From: DT-110 sp030148525
Lineage (GTDB): Bacteria; Bacteroidota; Bacteroidia; Chitinophagales; Saprospiraceae
Length of the DNA stretch: 64,000 bases
Assembly (NCBI GenBank): GCA_965227445.1
Contig: OZ245751.1
Span: forward strand, 3,658,001 to 3,722,000
Reading direction: 5' to 3'
Below the pieces are notes generated by a model that saw nothing but the letters and a program-made list of their open reading frames with translations, was not told the origin of the DNA and made no database searches. Shown here in pieces: positions 9,452 to 18,149 of the stretch. A program made the translations under genes and the position numbers. Numbering within the stretch: position 1 is the stretch's first letter; every line of letters begins with the position of its first letter.

Positions 9452-11149
9452 TTAATAATTTTCGCGTTGGGAATAGACCCCGCCCGAGGCGTCGATCTCG
9501 ATCTGAGGTATCGGCAGGTATTCGTCGCGCCCGCCGGTAAAATCAGCTCCCGAATAATAGGAGCGCTTGGTACTTTCCGTGGCCATGTAGTCATCGATCC
9601 ACTCTTCGGCGATACCCCAGCGGACCAGGTCGTAGAAGTGGTGACCTTCATTGTGTAGTTCGAGGCGACGTTCCATGCGCAGGGCCTGGATGGCGAAGTC
9701 CTGAGAGACGGCAGTCGGGTACAAGCCGATCTGGTAGTTAGCGGCATCCTTAGTGTTATCCACAAAATCTTTTACGCGCGGGGCATTTACAGCTCGTTCC
9801 CGGATTTGATTGATCAACGTCATACCCGTTTCAATGTCCCCCAGTTCGATGGAGGCTTCCGCCTTCCAAAGGATCACATCACTGAGTTTGATCAGCGGGT
9901 GATCCAAAGCGCCTTTTGCCCAGGGGAAACCGCCGGAGGCGCGCAGATCTGAGTTGGGATCGATCTGATTCTTTTTACGCAAGTACAGACCATAAGTAGC
10001 TACATCCCTGCTCCAGTTATCCTGTTGAGCCAGGGGTTCCCAGGATTTCCATTTCATACCCGGGCGTCCGATGGAATGATCCAGACGGGGGTCTACGGGA
10101 GTCTCCGTATCGCGGGGAGCCAGGTCGGAATCGTTATAGGTATCAAGCAAAGGCAGGCCATCTTCATTGACCTTAAATGCATTGACGATATTCTGGGAGG
10201 GTTTGTGAAAATCATCCCCGTTCAGGTAGGGATGGTTCAGATCATCAGACGGTGAATCCGGAGAGTTCAGCAGATCGCCAAAATTTACGTTCCCGAATTC
10301 TGAGCCATCATCAACAGAATACTGAATGGCGAACACATTTTCCGGGTTGGCATACCCTGGTTCGGAATACAGTCGCTCCAGATCTTCCATTAAGCGGTAG
10401 TTACCCGCCAGCACGAAATCGGTGTACTGGATAACCTCCGACCACTCTTCCTGGAAGAGTTTGGCTTTCGCCAAATAGGCGTAGGCCACCATTTTATTAA
10501 CTCGTCCTAAATCTTCCTGTGTTTCAGGTAAAACAGGTATGGCATCGTTCAGGTCTTCTTCGATCTTACCCCACAAAAAATCGGCATCAAAGGAATTCGG
10601 AACCGTTGCCACCTGGTCGACGGGGGTATTTTCATCGATGTATGCGAAGGAACCGAAGTTCTTCATTAACTCGAAGTAAAAGTGGGCCCGCAATACTTTC
10701 AGCTCGGCAATCCGGAGATCGCGGTTCTCAAAGTCGGTAGCATCTTCCAGGGCGATGATGGCATTATTGATCCGGAAAATCCCAAAATAGATTGCGCGCC
10801 AAAGGTTATACACATTATCGGAGGAAGGAAAAACCTGGTGGATCTCCAGGGCGTGCATGCCCCCGCCGGGGTTGTCCCCTACGCCGCCGCCTCCTTTATA
10901 GGCATCACCACTGCGGATATCGGAAAATGCCCAGTTACTGGGAGCGTGGTCAAATGGCCATAAATCCCGGAACTCGCCCGTATTGAAGCGATAATCCAAT
11001 CCGCTGTAGGCATTGACGACCAGGCTTTCCAGATCGATATTCTCTTCGGAGATCACGTTCTCCGGCTGTACGTTGAGGTAGTCATCTGAGCAGGCGCTCA
11101 ATATCCCCAGGCACAGGATCAGACTTATATGCTGTATGATGGTTTTCAT
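9452..11149 (-). CDS. susD: SusD-family glycan-binding outer membrane lipoprotein
   Basis: A RagB/SusD family protein of 565 residues, the lid of a SusCD outer-membrane importer. The signal peptide ends in a lipobox (LSAC) followed by SDDYLNVQPE, typical of SusD N-termini. The helical TPR-like core and the C-terminal block (ALRMERRLELHNEGHHFYDLVRWG) are characteristic. The start at 11149 is chosen because it gives a proper signal peptide and sits 19 bp after the SusC stop. A longer reading frame to 11191 would overlap SusC. Being upstream of GH32 genes implies a fructan ligand. Confidence 0.93.
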   Translation of the reverse strand: MKTIIQHISLILCLGILSACSDDYLNVQPENVISEENIDLESLVVNAYSGLDYRFNTGEFRDLWPFDHAPSNWAFSDIRSGDAYKGGGGVGDNPGGGMHALEIHQVFPSSDNVYNLWRAIYFGIFRINNAIIALEDATDFENRDLRIAELKVLRAHFYFELMKNFGSFAYIDENTPVDQVATVPNSFDADFLWGKIEEDLNDAIPVLPETQEDLGRVNKMVAYAYLAKAKLFQEEWSEVIQYTDFVLAGNYRLMEDLERLYSEPGYANPENVFAIQYSVDDGSEFGNVNFGDLLNSPDSPSDDLNHPYLNGDDFHKPSQNIVNAFKVNEDGLPLLDTYNDSDLAPRDTETPVDPRLDHSIGRPGMKWKSWEPLAQQDNWSRDVATYGLYLRKKNQIDPNSDLRASGGFPWAKGALDHPLIKLSDVILWKAEASIELGDIETGMTLINQIRERAVNAPRVKDFVDNTKDAANYQIGLYPTAVSQDFAIQALRMERRLELHNEGHHFYDLVRWGIAEEWIDDYMATESTKRSYYSGADFTGGRDEYLPIPQIEIDASGGVYSQRENY

Positions 11150-11168
11150 ATGATTAGTTGCTATTGAT

Positions 11169-14100
11169 TTAAAAATCGATGTCCAGACCAAAGCTCACCG
11201 TTCTGGTATGTGGGTACACCCCGAGGCCGGCGATGCCGATACCGGTGCGACTCAGGCCGGGTACTTCGTAATCAAAACCAGAGAAATTGGTGAGGTTAAT
11301 CAGATTCTCTGCCTGTAAGAAGATGCGGGCACTGCGCATTCCCAACCGATCCAGGACATCGCCATCGAAACGGTAACTGAGGTTAAGAGAGCGCAAGCGG
11401 AAGAAAGAACCATCTTCCACGAAATAAGTGGAAGCCCGAAGCTGGTTATTGACATCAGCTGTGCTTAGTGCCGGAATACGGGAATTGGCATTGTCCGCCG
11501 CCCAGGCATCAAGTGTATTCCGACCGTGGTTAAAGCCGAAGTAAGCAAAGTCGAGCAACTCCCGCTGGGCATTGTACATATCGTTCCCCTGCCGGCCGTC
11601 AAAGAAGAGGTTGAGTGTCCAGTTTTTGTAGCCTACATTCATACCCAGTCCGTACATGAAGTCGGGATGGGGATTTCCGATGATGGTCCGGTCGTTTTGA
11701 TTGATGACTCCGTTCCCATCCAGGTCGCGGTAACGAATGCGCCCCAGCCCTTTACCAGGTTGAGCCGCGTGAACGGCAACTTCTTCGGGGGTACGGAAAA
11801 TACCGTCGGCAATAAAGCCGAAATAGGAACCGATAGGCTGGCCAACCCCGGTAAAGGAAATACCTTCCAGAATGAAATTATCCTCATTGTTGAGGCTGGT
11901 CACCTCGTTTTGGTAGGTGGAAAAATTAACGTTAAACCCGTAGGTGAAATCTCCGATTCGCTTGGATTGATAACCCAATGCCAGATCAACACCCCGATTG
12001 GTCATATCGCCCGCATTGAAAAAGAGGGTGCGCCCGGCCTCTCCCAAAACGGAGGGCTGAACAACCTGCAACAGCAGGTCGGTGGTGCGCTTTTCGTACA
12101 GATCGATGGTGAAATTCCACTGGTAGTCGAAGAGATTAAGGTCCAGACCAATATTGGTTTGGTACGATTGTTCCCATTTCAGATCGGGATTACCCACCTG
12201 ATTCGCGGATACCCCCTGGCTGATGGGCCCCACACCATCACCACTCAGGTCGTAGTCACTGAATTCCAGCGTGTTGTTGAAGATCGAATATTGTGCGTAT
12301 TCCAGGATGTCGGCATTACCATTACCACCCCAGGAAGCCCGCAGCTTAAGAACATCCAGGAAGGCCAAATTCTCGAGAAAGGCTTCATTACTGAGTGTCC
12401 ATCCGGCGGATACCGTCGGAAAAACGGCGTAGCGGTTATTGATACCAAACCGCGATGAGCCATCGCGCCGCACGCTGGCAGACAGATAGTAGGTATCGTT
12501 AAAGTCATAAGCGACCTTAGTGAACAGAGATAAACGGCGACTATCTGCGCCAATGCCATAGGCATCGAGAATGGCATTGTCGGCAATGATCTCATACTGG
12601 TCAATATTTTCGTAATCGACCTCCGTCCCCAAGGGCACCTGGATACGGGCAAAATCATTCGTCTGATCCCGTCGGAAAGCTTCCTGTCCAATGAACGCAT
12701 TCAGGCTGTGGGCACCAAAATCACGATTGTAGGTCAGCAGATTGGTCCAGATATAGGTCTCTGCATTATTGCGTCGCCGGTCAAAACGAGAAAACTCCTC
12801 ATTATCGAGCAGTATGCGGTTACCAAGGATACTTCCATTCTGATTGAAGAAGCCGGTCTTTTGATCAAAATCAAAGTCGTTGATATCAAAATTGAACTTG
12901 GTATTGAACGATAAATGATCCGTAATTTTCCAATCAGCATAGACATTACCGAAGCTTCGCAGTGTCTCCTCCACGTTATTCCGGTTGATCTCCAGAATGG
13001 CCAATGGATTCCACTTATCCTGCAAACCGGCACCCACGGGGCCACCGAAGCTACCGTCCTCTGCGTATACCGGAATGAGTGGATTTTGCAACAGCGCATC
13101 TTCAGTAGCGTTCGCTTTCACCTCGTTAAAGCGGGTTACGGTCAGGTTCTCTCCCAGGGTGAGTGCCCCGTCAAACAGCTTGACACTGGCATTAAGCCGG
13201 AAGTTACCCCGGCGGAAGTAGGTATGCTCCATGATTCCGTTATCGGAAGCATATCCGATACCCGCAAACAGGTTCCAGTTTTCCCGGGCAATGGAATAGT
13301 CCAAATCCGTGGTAACTGATACGGAATTATTCATGATCACATCCACCCAATCGGTATTGGAAAGCCGCATATTCTGCTGAGCATCCAGATACTCAGGCAG
13401 TGGCGTTTCGGGGGTGTAGACCAGGTTGCCGGCTACCACGGGCTCTCCGCCCTGAGCAATGTAGCGCACGTCCAGCCACTCCTGACTACCCAACACATTG
13501 AAATCCTCCCGGATGTCATTATAGGTAACCAGGCTATTGATGGAAAAACCACCCTGCCCCGGTTTAGCCCGTTTGGTGGTGACGATGATGACTCCACGTG
13601 CCGCCTCGGTACCGTAGATACCGGCCGAAGCAGCATCCTTGAGTACCTGAATGCTTTCAACATCGTTGGGGTTGAGGCCGGCCGGGTTATTGGTCTGAAC
13701 ACCGTCGATAACCCACAGAGGGCCGGTACCACCAAACACGGAGGTCAGGCCCCGGATGGATATCTGCGTGTCGCTTCCCCCGGGTACCCCGGAGGAGTTA
13801 AAGGTCAGCCCCGGAACCTTGGACTGGAGTTTAGTGATGACATTTGGGGTGGCTATTTGCTCCAGTGATTCGACATCAACTACTGAAACAGAACCCGTAA
13901 TGTCTTTTTTCTTTTGAGAGCTGTACCCGACGACTACGATTTCTTCGAGTTGTTCTCCCGGTTCAAGGGCTACGTCAATTACGGCCGTTTCTGTGATATC
14001 TACTACTTCGTTTGTATAGCCGGTGTACGAAACGGTAACGGTGGGTGCCGTTTCGGGCACCTCGAGGGTAAATGCCCCCTGAATATCGGTGATGGTCCCG

Positions 14101-14249
14101 GTAGTGGTACCAGTAACCACCACATTGGCTCCGATCAGCGGTTCGCCGGTCAAGGCATCGCTCACGGTCCCCGATATGGTTTTTTGTGCAAAGGCTAGTT
14201 GAACCGATACGAATAGACAGACCAGTCCAGCCCCTATAGAGAGTTTCAT
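11169..14249 (-). CDS. susC: SusC-family TonB-dependent transporter
   Basis: An outer-membrane TonB-dependent transporter of 1026 residues that imports oligosaccharide together with SusD. It has a signal peptide (1-21), a carboxypeptidase-D regulatory-like domain (about 23-105, starting ISGTVSDALTGEPLIGANV), a TonB box region (EEIVVVGY), a plug (about 115-230, with VIDGVQTNNPAGLNP and DAASAGIYGTEAARGVIIVTTK-type signature), and a 22-strand barrel ending in Phe. The length is normal for SusC. It is followed 19 bp later by SusD and preceded 39 bp upstream by the MFS porter. Confidence 0.95.
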   Translation of the reverse strand: MKLSIGAGLVCLFVSVQLAFAQKTISGTVSDALTGEPLIGANVVVTGTTTGTITDIQGAFTLEVPETAPTVTVSYTGYTNEVVDITETAVIDVALEPGEQLEEIVVVGYSSQKKKDITGSVSVVDVESLEQIATPNVITKLQSKVPGLTFNSSGVPGGSDTQISIRGLTSVFGGTGPLWVIDGVQTNNPAGLNPNDVESIQVLKDAASAGIYGTEAARGVIIVTTKRAKPGQGGFSINSLVTYNDIREDFNVLGSQEWLDVRYIAQGGEPVVAGNLVYTPETPLPEYLDAQQNMRLSNTDWVDVIMNNSVSVTTDLDYSIARENWNLFAGIGYASDNGIMEHTYFRRGNFRLNASVKLFDGALTLGENLTVTRFNEVKANATEDALLQNPLIPVYAEDGSFGGPVGAGLQDKWNPLAILEINRNNVEETLRSFGNVYADWKITDHLSFNTKFNFDINDFDFDQKTGFFNQNGSILGNRILLDNEEFSRFDRRRNNAETYIWTNLLTYNRDFGAHSLNAFIGQEAFRRDQTNDFARIQVPLGTEVDYENIDQYEIIADNAILDAYGIGADSRRLSLFTKVAYDFNDTYYLSASVRRDGSSRFGINNRYAVFPTVSAGWTLSNEAFLENLAFLDVLKLRASWGGNGNADILEYAQYSIFNNTLEFSDYDLSGDGVGPISQGVSANQVGNPDLKWEQSYQTNIGLDLNLFDYQWNFTIDLYEKRTTDLLLQVVQPSVLGEAGRTLFFNAGDMTNRGVDLALGYQSKRIGDFTYGFNVNFSTYQNEVTSLNNEDNFILEGISFTGVGQPIGSYFGFIADGIFRTPEEVAVHAAQPGKGLGRIRYRDLDGNGVINQNDRTIIGNPHPDFMYGLGMNVGYKNWTLNLFFDGRQGNDMYNAQRELLDFAYFGFNHGRNTLDAWAADNANSRIPALSTADVNNQLRASTYFVEDGSFFRLRSLNLSYRFDGDVLDRLGMRSARIFLQAENLINLTNFSGFDYEVPGLSRTGIGIAGLGVYPHTRTVSFGLDIDF

Positions 14250-14288
14250 AACCTATAGTGATTTAATGAATGAATGTAAAGCCGATAC

Positions 14289-15623
14289 TTAGCGGGTGAC
14301 GAGCTTTGTTTGCAATCGCTCCAATGACACCCCTTTGGTTTCAGGCATGATAAAATGAACCCACAGTAACTGCAGACACATCATGGTTGCGAAGAAGACA
14401 AAAACATAACCCGGGTTCAGGGATTCGCTACTCAAAAGCTGAGGCATAAATACCGTAATCAGGGCAGCCAATACCCAATGGGTAGAACTTCCAATAGACT
14501 GCCCCTGAGCACGAATCTGGTTCGGAAAAATCTCCGAAATAAACACCCAGATTACAGCCCCCTGCCCGACGGCGTGAGCAGCAATAAAGATGAATAAGAA
14601 GATGGGCACCGCCAGACCCTGCCATCCGAACAAAAAGGCAGCAGCAACCATCGCCAGCGAAATGATATACCCAAAGGATCCAATATACATCAGCACTTTG
14701 CGCCCGAGTCGATCAATGAGGTACAGACCGACCAGCGTAGCGATCAGGTTGATCAGGCCCAGGCCTATACTTGAAATAAAAGCCGTTTGCTCCCCAATTC
14801 CTGCTTCCGCAAAAATCCGCGGCGCATAGTACAGAATGGCATTGATCCCTGACAATTGATTAAAGAAGGCAATCAGGAAGGCCGAAAAAACCAGGCCTTT
14901 ATACCGGCGCTGGGTAATGCGTTCCTTCCGCCCACCCTGTTGGTTTTTTGCATTGTCTTGTTGGATCTGAACGATCAATGCTTCGGTATCCGCCTGCGGA
15001 TCAATCTCCCGTAAAACACTTCCCGCCTCGGTCAAATCGTTTTTCACCGTTATCAACCAGCGTGGGCTGCGTGGTACAAAAAGAACCAGAATGGTGTAAA
15101 TAAGTGCCGGCACTGCTTCCACGCCTACCATCCATCGCCAGGGGCTTGCGCCAAAATCCCGTAACAGAGAGTTGGAAATAAAGGCGACCAGTATGCCAAG
15201 TACAATATTAAACTGATACAAAGCGACCAGTCGACCGCGCTTTTCGGCGGGCGCTATTTCCGAAACGTAAGCCGGTGCTGCGATAGTAGACACTCCAACC
15301 CCCAACCCACCCAGAAAACGAAATAATCCGAAAGAATACGGATCAGATACCAAGGCCGATCCGACCGCTGATACAAAATACAGTATACCGATCCAGATAA
15401 GTGTCTGCTTGCGTCCCAGTTTATTGGTCGGATAGCTCCCGATGATGGCACCCAACACGGTACCCCATAAGGCCGTAGACATTATGAAGCCGTGAAATTC
15501 ATTCGATGATTGCCAAAGCGTCTGCAATTGTTGTTCTGCGCCGGAAATGACCACCGTATCGAACCCAAACAAAAAGCCCGCCAGTGCAACGGTTATTGAC
15601 CAAAAAAGAATCTTATTCTGCAT
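14289..15623 (-). CDS. MFS sugar porter (fructose/hexose type)
   Basis: An inner-membrane sugar:H+ symporter of 444 residues in the SP family, with 12 predicted membrane segments. Family signatures are present: GRKQ after TM2, RFLGGLGVG, PAYVSEIAPAEKRG, PRSPRWL, the QLSGINAILYY motif in TM7, DRLGRK, and PETKGVSLE near the C-terminus. It would import the monosaccharide, probably fructose, released in the periplasm. It is the first gene after the regulator and the 310-bp A+T-rich control region, so it probably heads the operon. Confidence 0.88.
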   Translation of the reverse strand: MQNKILFWSITVALAGFLFGFDTVVISGAEQQLQTLWQSSNEFHGFIMSTALWGTVLGAIIGSYPTNKLGRKQTLIWIGILYFVSAVGSALVSDPYSFGLFRFLGGLGVGVSTIAAPAYVSEIAPAEKRGRLVALYQFNIVLGILVAFISNSLLRDFGASPWRWMVGVEAVPALIYTILVLFVPRSPRWLITVKNDLTEAGSVLREIDPQADTEALIVQIQQDNAKNQQGGRKERITQRRYKGLVFSAFLIAFFNQLSGINAILYYAPRIFAEAGIGEQTAFISSIGLGLINLIATLVGLYLIDRLGRKVLMYIGSFGYIISLAMVAAAFLFGWQGLAVPIFLFIFIAAHAVGQGAVIWVFISEIFPNQIRAQGQSIGSSTHWVLAALITVFMPQLLSSESLNPGYVFVFFATMMCLQLLWVHFIMPETKGVSLERLQTKLVTR

Positions 15624-15933
15624 CTTTTATACCTACTCCAGGTGAATGAATACGCCATTGACTACTCAGGATCAAATGGACGATTGCAAATTAAGATGGG
15701 TTAGGGAAAAGAAATAGCAGTATTGTTTCAAGAGAATAGAAAAAACACGACGCAAAAATTTAAAATTTATAAACAATTGATAGTCAATATTCTAACTAAA
15801 AACAAAAAACTAAGTGTAGTTTTTACAATTTTTAAAATTGTTACAAACCACTTTAGATAAGGTTACAGACTTGCAATTTTCGGAAGGAAAAACCTAAATC
15901 GGGAAAAGAAGATTAGGCAGAAAAGAAAAAAGC
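15624..15933 (-). promoter_or_regulatory. A+T-rich control region of the fructan operon
   Basis: This 310-bp gene-free stretch between the regulator and the MFS porter is far more A+T-rich than its surroundings, with long A and T runs at 15735-15845. It is the only large gap upstream of the porter-SusCD-GH32 series, so the operon promoter and regulator binding sites are expected here. I could not find a confident Bacteroidota TTTG / TAnnTTTG promoter pair on the minus strand. Confidence 0.5.
15825..15841. promoter_or_regulatory. Perfect palindrome, candidate operator
   Basis: The sequence ACAATTTT-T-AAAATTGT forms two perfect 8-base arms around one base, about 200 bp upstream of the MFS porter ATG. 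It is the most symmetric site in the control region. It could be a regulator site or simply part of the A+T-rich background. Confidence 0.35.
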
Positions 15934-17547
15934 TTAATCATTGTTTTTTTTCAGCATCTGCTGTTTAAATTCCGAAGGAGTAATGCCGTATCGTCCCTTG
16001 AAAGCTGTAGAAAAGTAGGAGGGAGAAGAGAATCCCGCCTGAAATGCAGTCTCAGAGATGGAATACTCTTTTTCCCTGAGCAATTCCTTGGATAGTTGTA
16101 GCCGGCGCTGCTGCAGATAATCGCTTACCTTCTTTCCAAGAATCCCCTTAACCCTACGATACAACTGGACGCGGCTCATACCCAACTCTGCACATAGCTC
16201 TTTCACCCCAAATTCGGGATTCGTTAAGTTGACCTCGATAGCATCCATAAAAGACCGCAGGAATGCTTCTTCTTTTTCTGTCCGGCCCGCTTCCGTTGCT
16301 GCGTCGGCATCTTCCGCCACCGGTTGCGGCGCTTCAGTGTCTGCTTCCAATTCCGCGGGCACCTTTCCGGCAACACCGATGGTCGCCAAACTGGATATCT
16401 GCTTTTCCATGGAAGCTATACGCGAACGAAAGGTCTGATTCCTGTCCCTCGAGGAAAACAATAGCAAGGAGATCCCCAATAGTAACAAACCTAACAGAGC
16501 ACTTAATGAAGCGTACATAAATTGTTCGTACTGGTGTTTTCGGCGATCTTCCCGAATGGTGGTCAGCTGTTCATCATAGGAGTTCATAAGTGCAGTGATG
16601 CGATCCGAATAGGACTTTATGACATCGACGTTCTGGGAATCAATAATGATAGTGCTCAGGATGTTCTCTTTACTAAATTCCTGATCGTACAGGATATTCA
16701 CTGCCGTCCTAATGGCTTCTACCCCTCCGGTAGGATATAAAGCGGTGGCATCCAGAATCCCATCCTGGACAAATTGCACCCCGCGATTGGGCCCCGGCAA
16801 ACCATCAATTCCGATGATGTGTAGTTCGTCGTCGATGCCGGCTTCTTTGGCCACCAAAAATGCCCCCAGGGCCATTCGGTCGTTATGCGCGAAAATCAGA
16901 TCAATATCCTGCTCTAATAGATAGTCCTCCGTAAGAACTTCCTCTACCACATCCTTCTCCCATCGACCGTCAACCTCTCCAACCACCGTCAATTCAGAAA
17001 ACCCCTCCAGACTTTGGCGAAAGCCATCGTGTCGGGATATGGCCGGTGAAGAACCGCGAAGCCCCCAAATTTCGAGAATGCGACCATTACCCCCGAGCAA
17101 GTTCGCTGCGTAAGCGCCAGCCACTCGTCCGACTTCTTCATTATCGGCGCCGATGTAAGCGGTATACAACCGTGAATTAATTCGCCGGTCAATAATTATC
17201 ACCGGTATATTATCGTAGTACACCTCCTCAATAATGGGAGTGATCGGAGCCGCTTCATTAGGCGATACGATCAGCAGGTCGATTCCCCTGGCTACCAGAT
17301 CTTTTATCTGCTGAATTTGCTGATAGCTGTCACTCTCAGCGTCTTCGATCAGTAAATCGATCTCCGGGTATTTGGCCAACTCCATATGCATTTCATCCTG
17401 CATGAGTTGACGCCAGTTGTCTCCTGAAGTACACTGTGAAAAACCAATAACAAATTCGGTCCGCTCCTCCGATGATCCACACCCGGACAATAACCCAAGC
17501 CACAAGACAGCCAGGACAACCCCCCGAAGGACAGTTACCTTTTCCAT
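15934..17547 (-). CDS. Membrane-anchored sugar-binding AraC-type regulator
   Basis: A 537-residue one-component transmembrane regulator. Residues about 25-320 form a periplasmic LacI/ribose-binding-type domain (FVIGFSQCTSGDNWR, DLLIVSPNEAAPI, PVIIIDRRI). A membrane segment follows (about residues 345-365, LLGLLLLGISLLLF), then a short coiled linker and a C-terminal AraC HTH (about 435-535, ending PSEFKQQML). The N-terminus carries a lipobox-like LLSGC, so the periplasmic end may also be lipid-anchored. There is no kinase or receiver domain, unlike the hybrid two-component sensors of Bacteroides fructan loci. It probably senses periplasmic fructose and activates the downstream operon. The ATG at 17547 is preferred over one 12 codons earlier because it leads straight into the signal sequence. 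Confidence 0.85.
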   Translation of the reverse strand: MEKVTVLRGVVLAVLWLGLLSGCGSSEERTEFVIGFSQCTSGDNWRQLMQDEMHMELAKYPEIDLLIEDAESDSYQQIQQIKDLVARGIDLLIVSPNEAAPITPIIEEVYYDNIPVIIIDRRINSRLYTAYIGADNEEVGRVAGAYAANLLGGNGRILEIWGLRGSSPAISRHDGFRQSLEGFSELTVVGEVDGRWEKDVVEEVLTEDYLLEQDIDLIFAHNDRMALGAFLVAKEAGIDDELHIIGIDGLPGPNRGVQFVQDGILDATALYPTGGVEAIRTAVNILYDQEFSKENILSTIIIDSQNVDVIKSYSDRITALMNSYDEQLTTIREDRRKHQYEQFMYASLSALLGLLLLGISLLLFSSRDRNQTFRSRIASMEKQISSLATIGVAGKVPAELEADTEAPQPVAEDADAATEAGRTEKEEAFLRSFMDAIEVNLTNPEFGVKELCAELGMSRVQLYRRVKGILGKKVSDYLQQRRLQLSKELLREKEYSISETAFQAGFSSPSYFSTAFKGRYGITPSEFKQQMLKKNND

Positions 17548-17753
17548 GCGACGCAATGTTTGATACCCGTTCCTGATGTTCAAGACTTACCTTTCAAACG
17601 CGAAAATAGAATAATCCTGCCTAAGAAGGTACGCAGTATTTTCCTTTCATGCCATAAGGCCCCGGCTTGTCGGCCAGACTGCAAGAAGTGGGCCCTTATT
17701 TATTCCTGTTTGATAAAAAAACGTGAGTTTGAGGCCGAGCTATTTGCTAAAAG

Positions 17754-17954
17754 ACTGAATACTCTGTAACCTAAGTAACTTTGACTTATGGCTGTGCCTT
17801 TCGGCAAAATACTGCGTTATTCGTCGGTCGCGTCCGCACGGATGCTCCGATCCAAGAGTAGGGCCCCTTCACCCCACTCTTGGATATGCGCCTTGTCTTT
17901 TGCCAAAATGCCCTACCCATATTTTCAAATAACTTAGATTACAGAGTACTGAAT
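17754..17954. mobile_element. MITE-like element with target duplication
   Basis: Positions 17761-17947 form a 187-bp element without a gene. The ends are inverted repeats of about 24 bases (17761-17784 and 17925-17947, one gap and a few mismatches), beginning ACTCTGTAA and ending TTACAGAGT. The 7-bp direct repeat ACTGAAT flanks them exactly at 17754-17760 and 17948-17954, as expected of a target-site duplication. Inside are another 10-base inverted repeat (ATCCAAGAGT at about 17850 and its complement near 17875) and one copy of the GCCTTTCGGCAAAA motif. It is too small to encode a transposase, so it would move in trans. Confidence 0.75.
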
Positions 17955-17981
17955 GTCAAACCTCACCTCGTATTTCGTACA

Positions 17982-18097
17982 GGGTATTAGGTAGTGGGAC
18001 TATTTTAAATCCTTATACCCAATACCTACTACTATGTACCGGGAGGTTGGGCCTTGGTTATCTTCCATTTATTAAAATGTCGGTGTCCAACCTCCCG
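17982..18097. repeat. Composite element: heptamers plus GGGAGGTTGG palindrome
   Basis: In-register seven-base units (CCTTATA, CCCAATA, CCTACTA, CTATGTA at 18011-18038, with related GTATTAGG words at 17984-17998) lead into an inverted repeat. Its arms are CGGGAGGTTGG (18040-18050) and CCAACCTCCCG (18087-18097). The same parts occur in the opposite order at 44960-45093. Confidence 0.65.
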
Positions 18098-18149
18098 TTA
18101 AAAAACGTACCTTAAACCGTCGATTTTACTATACAAACCACACTTCACT

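Noticed and set aside
11526..12458. Plus-strand open frame (310 codons) opposite susC
   Set aside because: It is antisense to a complete SusC; no signal, domain or start context supports it.
15700..15900. Bacteroidota promoter pair (TTTG / TAnnTTTG) for the fructan operon
   Set aside because: Several partial matches exist on the minus strand, but none had both boxes with acceptable spacing, so no promoter is called.
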